Shown here piece after piece: positions 1 to 9,465 of a DNA stretch of 19,140 bases. The notes below the pieces were generated by a model. The model did not search any database and was not told the origin of the DNA. It worked only from the letters and a program-made list of their open reading frames with translations. The stretch is taken from positions 1-19,140 of the forward strand of contig JASWJB010000530.1 of NCBI GenBank assembly GCA_032433595.1, read 5' to 3'. The position numbers and the translations under genes are program-made. How positions within the stretch are numbered: position 1 is the first letter of the stretch; each line of letters begins with the position of its first letter. This DNA comes from Conoideocrella luteorostrata. Its lineage: Eukaryota > Ascomycota > Sordariomycetes > Hypocreales > Clavicipitaceae.

Positions 1-382
1 AGAAAAAATGTCAACGGCATGCGGGTCGAAATGCTCCAAATCCAGGTATTGCAATTTGATACAGAAGACTTGATAAATCATAAATCACGTCGGGAGGTGT
101 GGTGAGACTCCCTCGATACTGTGACGTACTCAAGCAACAATGCAGAAGGAGTGGGGAGTAGTTCATGGTTTGGAATGCCAGTGTCTGCTGGACCCACTCC
201 GAGTGCGCCTGATGGAATGGGTTTTGTAGAAAACAAAATTGGATCACTGTGAAGTAAATAAATGTCTCCGTCTCTCCGCAGACGGCTCTGAATATTGGAC
301 GGAGCGTGTGCGACCTTCACGTTGCAATTGATCATGCTCGCGGTTTCCTTCATGGTGTATTTTTAAAACAATATTACACATC

Positions 383-1180
383 ACTCCGTAATTACAGACC
401 AGATACTCCGTACATTACTCATTGTCCTTGTCACCCAGGTGCTAGTCCAGTCTACGGGGGGCGCCTGTTCGACTGTGCTGTTGGATGGAAAACCCTTGTG
501 TGGAGCACGGAGTAGTTAGGCGGCCAAGATCTGTGCAGGGAGACGTGGCACCATGGGGGAGAGCCAGTTGCAGCTTTTGCCAGGGATGGAAGACGATGAA
601 GCGGCAGATGGGTATTCCATTGGTTCACCAACAACGACTTGTACTCCGAAATCCCTCAGATTGGATGATGGAAGGAAGCCCTTAACTGTGCGGAGGATGC
701 GGGCCGCAATTTTACATTACTCGCTGCACGATGCCAGGATTGGGGCAGCCACATATCAATACTAATAACAAGATTACTTATGTGAGCCGTCGACGCGACT
801 TTGAGTTCATTTGCCATGTGCGTTTTTGCTAAATGAAGCGCGTCTAGTATGCAGAGGTGGTGGGCAGTGGGGTCAAAACTGCTCCGTAACTAGTGTGGAA
901 GCTGTTGTATGGATAGACAGCGACAGCTTCTCAATACGGAGTATGGTGTAACTACGAAGTACTCCATACACATGTAAGTTATGATAGTATGTAGTGTGGA
1001 GAGTCCGGAAAGAGAGGGAAATAAAAAAAAACTAGAACCATTAACTATTGGACCAACGAACCGACTCCATTGTGGGAGATGGATTGTCTTTCCACCTCGT
1101 GTTCCCGCCCCATGTTCTTACAACCCGCTGGTAGGGATGTCCAGTGGCTTGAGAACTTTATCTCCACGGTATACTCCGTA
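383..1180. repeat. Cluster of dispersed TACTCCGTA / TACGGAGTA words
   Basis: Exact or near-exact copies of the 9-mer TACTCCGTA, or its reverse complement TACGGAGTA, lie at 383-390 (last 8 bases), 404-412 (full), 507-514 (ACGGAGTA), 642-648 (TACTCCG), 882-888 (CTCCGTA), 935-943 (full, reverse orientation) and 1172-1180 (full). Further copies occur at 9379-9386, 11453-11461 (full) and 17177-17184, and one (6586-6593) falls inside the RhoGEF coding region. Both orientations occur and spacing is irregular, so this is not a tandem array. I recall such words being common between genes in Eurotiomycetes; whether they are a protein-binding site or a relic of a short mobile repeat is unknown. Confidence 0.6.
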
Positions 1181-1923
1181 ACTATAAAACGTGCTGATTT
1201 ATGCAAAAATAATACTCTTATCATATGGAACAGACCAGGAACTAGACTGCTGCTCTTGCGGCCGCATTGTCTTGCCCGTCCTTGAATGCTCGAGTACTGC
1301 CTGCAGGCAGTCTGGGGTCGCCATCCAACCATCGTCTGCCCAGTGTAATACCTCCGGTTCTGATAACAAGGACCAAAAACACGTCTGGCTGACGGCGGGA
1401 TGCCTGCTGTCTAGTGCCTTCATGGGTGTACTTCGTACAATAGTGCCTAATAGCGGCCAGTGCCCAAATCGTCTGGATTGGTTCGGCTACTGATACGAGA
1501 CCAAGTTCCTAACCGGCGGCTTTCCTATAGAATACTTCATCGACCATCGGTCAACCAACTAACTCTTAGTACTAAAGGACTCCGTCGTGTTTACACCATT
1601 AACCATCCAGTAGGGCACCATCAACGATGGTACACGCTAATACGAGTCCCGCGGTGCTTCCACAACACACGCACAGTGGTAGTGGTGTGCGGACTGCCAG
1701 ACCATGTTGAATTGAGCCAGTCCCAGTTGACCACCGGCGCCCTTCAGTTCATCTGTCCAGTCGCCAAACGGGAGCGCGTGTAGACTAACTAGCCCAAAGC
1801 CCGCTGGCTGGGCTGTGTCGCGGAGGGTCCCGTTGCATGTCAGTCCTCCGAGGCTGATCCAAGCAAACACCAATCACTGGATGCGCCTGCCTGCCACCCG
1901 GTCAGCCAGCATTTGGGCAGAGA

Positions 1924-1963
1924 GCACCACCGCACCACCGCACCATCGCACCACCGCACCACC
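1924..1963 (+). repeat. 8-nt tandem repeat, 5 copies
   Basis: Five consecutive copies of GCACCACC; the third reads GCACCATC. It lies about 320 bp upstream of the RhoGEF start codon, in the promoter or leader region, and not in a supported coding sequence. Such an array is prone to copy-number change. Confidence 0.85.
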
Positions 1964-2154
1964 GCTCAAGCACCACTCGAGCAGTACAAACCCGTCCTCG
2001 CCTATCGTTCTACTCTATCTGCAATACTGTAACAACTCGTACCCGTCAACTGGCTGAGCGTGCAGCGTGCAGCGTGCAGCCTGTCCGCCAACATCCTGTC
2101 CGTCCACTCACGACCCAAGTCTGGCTCGCTCCCCATCCATCCATCCCGATTGTC

Positions 2155-2172
2155 GCTCTCTCCCTCTCTCGC
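2155..2172 (+). promoter_or_regulatory. Pyrimidine (CT)-rich tract, putative core promoter of the RhoGEF gene
   Basis: A nearly uninterrupted C/T run (CTCTCTCCCTCTCTC) sits about 115-130 bp upstream of the start codon at 2286. CT-rich tracts just upstream of transcription start points are common in filamentous fungal promoters, where a TATA box is often lacking; none is evident here. If transcription starts just downstream, the leader would be roughly 100 nt and would contain both upstream ATGs described separately. The assignment rests on position and composition only. Confidence 0.35.
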
Positions 2173-2186
2173 CAACCAACGTATCG

Positions 2187-2240
2187 ATGCTCACCGTTGC
2201 GAGGTCCTTGAGTCGTCTCCCGACCAGCCACGACGTCTGA
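2187..2240 (+). promoter_or_regulatory. Upstream ORF 1 in the RhoGEF leader (17 codons)
   Basis: An ATG at 2187 opens a 17-codon frame ending at TGA 2238-2240, 45 nt before the main ATG and in the same frame as it. Its start context is weak (T at -3, C at +4), whereas the main start has the near-ideal CCACCATGG. If the transcript includes it, most ribosomes would probably scan past, with some reinitiating downstream. Whether it is transcribed is not known. Confidence 0.3.
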
Positions 2241-2253
2241 CCAGCCTGACCGG

Positions 2254-2397
2254 ATGCAAAGATCCTGGCCACTTCCTAGGCCACCATGGATCCGGCCCCG
2301 GATGCTGGCCAGCTTCCAGATGATGCTGTTGACACCCGCCTTGGCACCTTGGGTCACCATAACCTCCACCACAACTTCGATCGGCTCGATCAGCTAG
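2254..2397 (+). promoter_or_regulatory. Upstream ORF 2, overlapping the RhoGEF start codon (47 codons)
   Basis: An ATG at 2254 opens a 47-codon frame closing at TAG 2395-2397, beyond and out of frame with the main ATG at 2286. The start context is weak (C at -3, C at +4). Ribosomes initiating here would bypass the RhoGEF start, so it would lower translation if the mRNA begins upstream of 2254. It lies only 13 nt after upstream ORF 1, a pairing that can make translation depend on reinitiation efficiency. It is read from sequence; function is inferred. Confidence 0.35.
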
Positions 2398-5300
2398 ATC
2401 ACACCGAAGGGTTCGCATTGCAATCCCTTCCTTCCACCACTGCCTACATTGACTCCGACTTGCGAAGCAATCTCAAGGCCAGTCCCTCGTACCACGACAG
2501 TCTCGCTGCTGCTGAGGCAGCTGAAGCAAGCATCCCTGATTCGTACCCGACGACTTATCACGATCCCGCCTCGGTCGATAACCACCATGCACCTCCGTCT
2601 CCTATAGATCCCGACGACTTCTACAAGAACTACCGTGGCCCTGACGCAAGTACCGGCCCGGCTGTTCTTCCTATGGCTGCGACATCTTCGTCTCGCCCTT
2701 CCCTCCGGTCAAACGGCGATGGAAGTACCCCAAAGCACCCGGCAGTTTCTGCTAATAAACTCAGTCTGCCACGGGCAAATTTGCGTTCCGTTTCAAGTCC
2801 TCTAGATAGTAGACCATCGACGAACAGCAGCGCTTCAGGCATGGCCAGTAGCAAGCCCAGTGTAAAGGACTTGAAGAAGCGTTTCGATCAGAATGCCACG
2901 GCTGGGGTTCCTACAATTCCACCTCTTCCTTCTCGAACTGGTCCTAGCTCTAGATACGCTAGACCAAGAATTAGATCCGATCATGGCACCTCTCACGCAT
3001 CATCATTGTCATCGAGCCGAGATGCACAAACAACTTCTGAGGATGGGGCTGTCGGCGGTGGTGCCGTTGGAGCCACTTCACTACCGCCGCAATCTAAGTT
3101 TGTGGCTGACGACCTGGTATCCAGTAGCGCGAAGTCATTCGCAAGTCGTATTGGCAAGCCTCGAAACTCTATTGAAAGAGACAAGACATCTCAAGGTTCC
3201 ATGGCAAATTTACCACATAAATCTCCGCCTCAGCATCTCCAGGCCCCGGCCTCCTCTGCCTTCCGTGTTACCCAGCCCCATGGACTCTTATTCGGCGAGA
3301 TCCTGCCTGACCAGCATGACGCATCAGTGGTAGGTCACGGCATTGAGGGGGCTCGCCAGCGGAGAACCTCAGAGCCCACCGTACAAAACACCGAATCCTC
3401 GTCACCGTCCCCCTATGGCCGTAACCCTCCTTCGCGCCCAGAGGGATCTGTCACTGGTTCCCTACCTCGTCCTCAACCTCGCTCGCGTGCCCACAGCGAT
3501 GATGGTAGCTCATCGCCATCAACAAGAGCTGCTCGAAATCATATGTCAAAAACCTCTCCACATTCATCCAAGCTCCCTGTCTCCGTTCGCAAACTCAGCA
3601 CTCCCAGCAACTCAACCAGTCCATCCTCTACTCGTTCAAGCTCACCTTCGACCTTAAAAAGATATCAGGCAAGCGGAAGGCCAACAAGAACAAGCCCTAC
3701 TGCTCACCGAGCTAAAACGCCGACCCGAACTCGCAATTCGATTACGCCCAGTAATAGCAGCAACGCCAGGTTGCAAGCCTATGTTGCTGTTCCTCCCGCC
3801 AAACTCTCGCCCACTTTACGAAGCTCTCGACCTCGGCAACCTGTATCGATAGCCTCAACCTCAAGTTCCAGGATGAAGGAAACCGATAAATCTCGAACTG
3901 GCAAGAACAGTGAATCGACAGGCAGGCGACGTAAGATATCCATTGGTCCCATAGATTTCGAACAGAGACGAGAGCACATCAGGCTAGCCTATACAAAATC
4001 AATCCGGGAAAGCGAGGCTTTGGAGGCCAGGCACAAAGCCGATGCCGACAAAGCGATTCGTGACATGGAAAACCTTGCTGTTCCTCACCAAGTCGTAGAA
4101 AATTCATCTTCATCAACCGACGCGCCAGACACGTCGCAGATTGCCGTCGACATTGAGACAGTTGCAACACATTCCGGCACGAGCCATGAGAGCCAACAGA
4201 CCAGATCGGATGATGCAGGTGCCTTATCTCCCGAAGATGGTGAACAGGCATCTCAGGCTGGAGGGTGGTCCTCAAAGCCGAAGGCAGCCCCGCCATTGAC
4301 GATTTCCACGGAAAAACAACCTTCCACAACTGGGCAGGATTCTCCAACACTCGGCCTGCCAGGCAGTTTTCCAGATCAGACGCCACCTAGAATTGGAGAT
4401 GAACCGCCTCTGTCAGCGATTTCGGCTACGTCTGATACGACCGAGTTTGACACTGAACCCCAGACATACCCGCCCGTGCAAGCTCGGTCACCCCTTGATA
4501 TTCCAATTACCGTGGTGAAGCCTCCCAGCCCTCACAAGCAGCAAAAATCTCAATCTCGCACCGAATACCAATATCCTTTTGACGATGAGCCTGAGTCTCC
4601 AGTCCGCGTGTCACCCAAAAAAGAACACACGAAATTACCCGCAGCTGACCTGGACGTAATCCCAGCTGTGCCGGGCTCATTTGTCGACGATCCTCAGCAG
4701 TCTGAAGGTGAAGGGCTTGGCATTGGCTCGTTTCAATCTCAAGAAACCTCCGTCACTATCGTACCTTCGTCACAGAGTGAAGCGGCTCTATTCAAAGATG
4801 GCAAAGAAACAATCCCCTTTCCCAGACTTGACTCACAGTACGATTCCGATTGTCAATCGGACCTGGATCCTCTTTACACAACTAGCAACCAGGGCCGCCA
4901 AGACGACGATGCCATTACGGACACATGCACAGAGGAAACTGATGATCATGAAGGGCATGAATTGCATCACAGAGAGTATTATGAAGACCATGCTGGTTCC
5001 TTTAGAACCTCCACGTGTGCGTCTTCAGAAGCTGGTGCCTACGATGACTTGCAATACTCGAGCTACGAACAGCATCAGCAGTACGATACGCCCTCATCTG
5101 GTAATCTTTTGATGCCTAGGTCAAGAAGTCAAGACGACAGGCTCAGTCGTCAATCGGCCTGGACGGACTTTTCGATCGAGAGTAACGATCGATCAGATCC
5201 GACAAGGTCATCGGCGATTCCCAGCAACCAGGAACCAGCTGCATTCGGTCATGTCACGATTTTCAGCTCTCGAGTGGAATCCTTGAGCAACGACACACAT

Positions 5301-8098
5301 ATTAATGGGCCAGAACTTCGCGAATCAGAGGACTCAAGATTATCATCCACACATCACAACTCGCTCCATCTTCCTGAATTGGATACTGGAGGCGGCTTCT
5401 CGGTTCCGTATTTGTCCCCAGAGACAGATGACAACACCCCATATGTCCCTTCGCCGATCCACGAACCTCCTCCAGTTCCACCGTCGGCATCTGGGTCAGG
5501 CTTGAACTCCAGAACCTCGAGTGCCTTTTACGACCAGTCCCAGTACGAGAGCACTCTGCTTAATTCCGAACGAGGAAGCGACGAATACACATCACACGCT
5601 GGCACGACTCAATCCATTGACTCGGCATCCCTGGCGACGACTGACCAATACGTCAGTACGCAAACCCCAGCTGATAGTGACAGCAAGTCAGTCGCGCAGG
5701 ATGGCGAGGAGCTCAATGATAAGGAACGACACCGTCTCATTCAGAGGAGAAATGTAATGAAGGAGCTAATTGATACTGAAGCTGTATTTGTCCGAGATAT
5801 GAATATTGTTGAGGAGATTTACAAGGGAACTGCAGAAGCATGCCCAAAACTGGACAGCAAGACGATCAAGTTGGTTTTTCGAAATAGCGACGAGATCATT
5901 GCCTTCCACACGTCATTCCTTTCGGAGCTCAAAGAGGCAGTCGCAGATGTTTACATTCCCAAGGGGGCCCGAGCTATACCGCGGGATGACTCGTCCTTGT
6001 CTGCTCCGAGCTTCACCACAACCGAGGGACCCAATGACATAAAGGATCGCTGTACTTCTATAGGGCCCGTGTTCAAAAACAACATGGAGCAGATGAAGCT
6101 GGCGCATGAAGGCTTTCTTCGGGCCAGTGATCAAGCCGCCAAGAGACTGATACAGATTCAACAAGACCCGACAGTCCAAGTCTGGCTGAACGAATGCAAC
6201 GAAGTTGCGAAGGACTTGACAGCTGCTTGGGATCTAGATTCCCTCCTCATCAAGCCCATGCAGAGGATCACGAAGTACCCTAATCTCATTATCACACTCC
6301 TTCAGCATACTCCTCATAACCATCCCGACCGAGATGCGTTGTTGGAAGCGAAGGACATACTGGAAACAGCCATTATTGAAATCAATAAGACCAAGAAGAA
6401 CTTTGAGCTTGTTGGCCAAATCGTGGGCAGGAAGAGGAAGGAGTCCGACGTCAAGGCAGGCTTCGCTCGAGCCTTTGGCAAGCGAGTCGACAAGCTGCAA
6501 GCATCCAATAACCGACCGGCAGAAGACACAGACTACGCCAAACTTAATGAAAAGTTCGGGGACGACTACTTACGACTTCAAGTAGTACTCCGTGATATTG
6601 AGTTCTACACTCGACAAGTATCCGCCTACGTCCATGAGTTTCTGCAATACATGTCCTCCATCGAATTGGTTATGCGACTTCAGCCTGGCAACTACCCAGA
6701 ACTCGAAAGCAAATGGGTCCAGTTCAATATTTCGGTCCGGGACCTCGAAAAAGTCGCCTTGGAAGAGCATTTGTCTCAGGTTCGCAAGCACGTTATTGAG
6801 CCCTTTGAACATGTAATAAAGGCATATGGAAACCCGTCATTGGCCATGAAAAAAAGGCAAAAGCGGCGACTAGATTTTGAGCGATCTGAACAGCTACGTC
6901 GAAGCGGCAGAAGCCCGGATCCCAAACTAAAGGAATTGGTCGAACAGTACGAGGCACTGAATGATACATTGAAGAAGGAGCTCCCACTGTTATCAGCCAT
7001 GACTGAAAAGATTGGCAATATCTGCATCGGAAATTTTGTGAATATTCAAGCAAAATGGTACTCCATCTGGAAAGACAAGATGAAATCAGTAGTAACTGAT
7101 TGCTCCGATACGCCTGACCTCCAGGAGGTGGTATCGACTTTCGAATGCGACTTCCCTTACGCAAATGATCAGCTAGCGAACATTGGTATTCTCAACCCAG
7201 CAACCTGGGGGAGAACATCGCTCTCAGCATCTATGAGCGTGGATGATGCTTCAATGCGAACGCGGGCGCGGCCATCGGATCTTGAATCTCGAAGCCGCGG
7301 TCAGTCCGTCAATGGGGATGTGGCACCAACACTACCTGCGCCTGATTTCGGTAGTCGGCGCAGTGGCACTTTCACGATGTCTCCAAGCAGCAGTGCTACA
7401 GGGTTTGTAAATGGCAATGTGCCAAGCCCGCATCACTACTATTACCGCGACTACTATGCCGGCATTAATTCCACCCAAGGGGGTTTATCATCGCCGCGGT
7501 CTCCAGAATTTGCCAGTGGCTCGCGCTCTGGCGCCGGCACCGGGATGGCTTCGACAAGACCAAGCACGGGCCGCAGTTACGAATCAGGGATGCCCCGACA
7601 AAGTTCAGATTCGGCTGTGCACAGCTACCGCGACTCCAACACGACGTACAACTCAAACTCTGTGCCTCAGGAAACGCAAAGAGAAACGCACCGGTTCTCC
7701 AACATGTTCCACTCAGCCATGCCAGCGTCGGACGGCCCGGATGAGACCAGCAGCCAGCGACAGTCAAGAGCGTCATCTCGCGAGCGCAGCCAAACATCAG
7801 ACGGCTATAACGTGCTATGGCTGGCTGCTTCGCTCTTTGAGTTTAATATCTCCACTACGAAGCACGAGGCCGGATATCCCTACCTGACATATCAAGCCGG
7901 AGAGGTATGTTGAAGATGGGTTGAAATTACACACCTGAACATGAAAGATGCACGCGACTAACGGTTTTTTTTTTCGAGCAGATATTTGACGTTATTGCTG
8001 AAAAGGGCGAACTTTGGTTGGCGAAGAACCAAGATGACCCAACTGATCAAGTTGGCTGGATTTGGTCTAAACATTTTGCCAAATTGGCCGACTCATAG
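2286..8098 (+). CDS. Rho-family guanine nucleotide exchange factor, DH-BAR-SH3 (Tuba/DNMBP-like)
   Basis: Two exons, 2286-7904 and 7982-8098, encode 1911 residues. The start has an excellent context (CCACCATGG). Residues 1 to about 1150 are Ser/Pro-rich and probably disordered, with a charged helical stretch near 555-605 and a PPPVPP motif at 1061-1066. A DH (RhoGEF) domain spans about 1154-1375 and shows the conserved helix LLIKPMQRITKYP at 1320-1332. It is followed not by a PH domain but by a BAR-like helical domain (about 1389-1605) with a basic cluster KKRQKRR at 1522-1528, suited to binding curved acidic membrane. A second disordered region leads to a C-terminal SH3 domain (about 1843-1908), with W1885, G1898-W1899 and F1905 at expected positions. 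Proteins of this architecture activate Cdc42 or Rho GTPases at the cell cortex in polarity, septation or endocytosis; fission yeast Gef1 (DH-BAR, acting on Cdc42) is a related example. The GTPase target here is inferred, not shown. Only the SH3 region is interrupted by an intron. Confidence 0.94.
7905..7981 (+). other. 77-nt intron splitting the RhoGEF SH3 domain
   Basis: Donor GTATGT at 7905, branch-site consensus CTAAC at 7958-7962, a run of T, and acceptor CAG ending at 7981. Phase 0: exon 1 ends with the GAG codon in ..YQAGE and exon 2 begins IFDVIAEKG.., which joins into a continuous SH3 fold. Without splicing, translation would add only Val-Cys and stop at 7911-7913, losing the second half of the SH3 domain. 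Confidence 0.95.
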
Positions 8099-8856
8099 GT
8101 CCTCTAACAAGACGGATCACCATTCACCACCATGTTTGCGACTCCTGCAGTCATCCAATGCCTACAGACCAATGATCAAGCGGATAGATGGATTTCTATT
8201 CATGTATAGACGAATACTTTGTTCCTGTTTAGCCCCTTCATGAAACGGCCTGGCGTTGATTTATTTTAATGATCTTACACTTCATCCACATACAGATTCC
8301 CGGTTTTTATACATCAGGATCGATACCCGTGGCTGCAAGGATAAGGCTTACGCATGCTTTGTCGCTACTGTGGTTATCAGTTCTGCCACATTCACCTCCT
8401 TCTTGTACCCGCCTGATATACACACACAGAAGGTTGATTTTTACTTTTGCCCGACTGCATTTTCGCAGATTGCCCAGCAGGAAGGTTTATTGGGGGAGGG
8501 GTTTGTGATTTTATTTACTTTCTCGGAAGCACGGTCACACTAAGAAGGATATTGGGAGCTGCGGCGTTTGATGAGTATACCAAAAGCAGGAATTGGGAGA
8601 CAGCACATCAGTCCAGGACGTGCCATGTATTTCGTACAAGCGAGCGTGGGATTTGCAACCAAGGGGGGGGGTTGTTATTGATTGGCGAGCAAAGGGGAAG
8701 GTGGCAGGAGCTGCATATACAACGCAAATAAACCAAATGATACCAATAACAAGATTTGCACGAAGCCATATGAACGATTAAGATTAGTCCGCAGCGTCGT
8801 AACGAGAGAGTGAGTAGCTAAGATGCGGGCGTTTGGATGCCATGGATTGAGGTTTG

Positions 8857-8862
8857 GTGGGG
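8857..8862 (+). promoter_or_regulatory. Putative CreA/Mig1-type carbon-repression site
   Basis: GTGGGG matches the fungal CreA consensus SYGGRG. A second match, CTGGGG, lies at 9024-9029. Both are upstream of a predicted sugar transporter, where carbon catabolite repression would be expected. The 6-base consensus is short and will occur often by chance, so this is weak evidence. Confidence 0.25.
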
Positions 8863-9023
8863 CGGCTCCCATTGTGGACCACCCGCCGGACCACAAGTTC
8901 CGGGAGCTAAGACTGGATCATGGCCCATTATCTGTCTAATCTGGTTAGACGTTCCAGGCCGACGTCGTCCCCTGCGCGTGTGTTTGTGATTCCGTAGTTG
9001 CAGCAGTTGCACAGCTGGGAGGT

Positions 9024-9029
9024 CTGGGG
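9024..9029 (+). promoter_or_regulatory. Second putative CreA/Mig1-type site
   Basis: CTGGGG matches SYGGRG and is 405 bp upstream of the transporter start codon, 162 bp from the first match. Paired sites are considered more meaningful than single ones for CreA, but this spacing is wider than typical close pairs. Confidence 0.22.
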
Positions 9030-9261
9030 CTGGCTACTGCTGTTTTGTGTTTGATGTCAAACCTTGCTGTTGTGTTGTTGGCTTTTTCTGTTCTCTCATT
9101 CTTTCGTGTTTCCCCCCCGTTGATCCGGTATCAACCACAGCTTTGACGCCACTGTGTAACCAGCGCAGCGGCGTTTGTCGTATTTTACTGCGAAGAAATT
9201 TGTGGCTGATTATCCCCCCCAACCTGTCCCATCAGCCGTTCAACACAACGTAAGCAACTAC

Positions 9262-9465
9262 ATGACCGCAGCGGAACCAACCCGGAGTGCCAGATCACTC
9301 GTTCAGCCCATCGAGCGACATCGAGATTACAAGGCAGGCGCACCGACTCATCAATTGACTCTGGATGCTACGGCGTACACGGAGTACACGGTCTGGTTAA
9401 AGCCCATGCCGCGAGCAACCGCAGCTGCGCAACATGGCGAGTTTGGTTGGCCAGCCCTCCATTAG
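9262..9465 (+). promoter_or_regulatory. Possible upstream ORF overlapping the transporter start codon
   Basis: An ATG at 9262 opens a 67-codon frame that runs past the transporter ATG at 9434, in another frame, to a TAG at 9463-9465. Start context is weak (T at -3), while the main ATG has A at -3 and G at +4. The predicted peptide resembles no family I know. It matters only if transcription begins upstream of 9262, which the sequence does not tell. Confidence 0.25.

Larger units (their letters stand above)
1..2285. other. Left intergenic region and RhoGEF promoter; no supported gene
   Basis: No reading frame here resembles a known family; all are short and overlap one another on both strands. 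The stretch holds a cluster of TACTCCGTA-like words (383-1180), a short tandem repeat (1924-1963), a GCAGCGT triplication near 2058-2080, a CCAT microsatellite near 2136 and a pyrimidine-rich tract (2155-2172). The last few hundred bases are probably the promoter and 5' leader of the RhoGEF gene starting at 2286. The 3' end of a gene left of the window cannot be excluded for the first few hundred bases, but nothing marks one. Confidence 0.6.
8099..9433. other. Intergenic spacer: RhoGEF 3' region and transporter promoter
   Basis: No supported gene. The left part should contain the RhoGEF 3' untranslated region; the only AATAAA hexamer seen is at 8727-8732, rather far from the stop codon. G or C homopolymer runs occur at 8663-8671 (9 G), 9112-9118 (7 C) and near 9213-9220. 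Two CreA-type words (8857-8862 and 9024-9029) and an upstream ORF beginning at 9262 lie in the presumed transporter promoter/leader. A GTAAGC at 9250 could be a leader-intron donor, but no matching acceptor can be chosen with confidence. Confidence 0.6.

Noticed and set aside
8640..8685. A GGATTTGCAACC word resembling the complement of a tRNA T-loop
   Set aside because: The invariant GGTTCGA core is not matched and no acceptor stem, D-arm or anticodon arm can be drawn around it.
764..8752. Shared 12-mer AATAACAAGATT near 764 and 8744, considered as possible repeat ends
   Set aside because: The flanks are unrelated and the intervening DNA contains an ordinary housekeeping-type gene, so it looks like coincidence.
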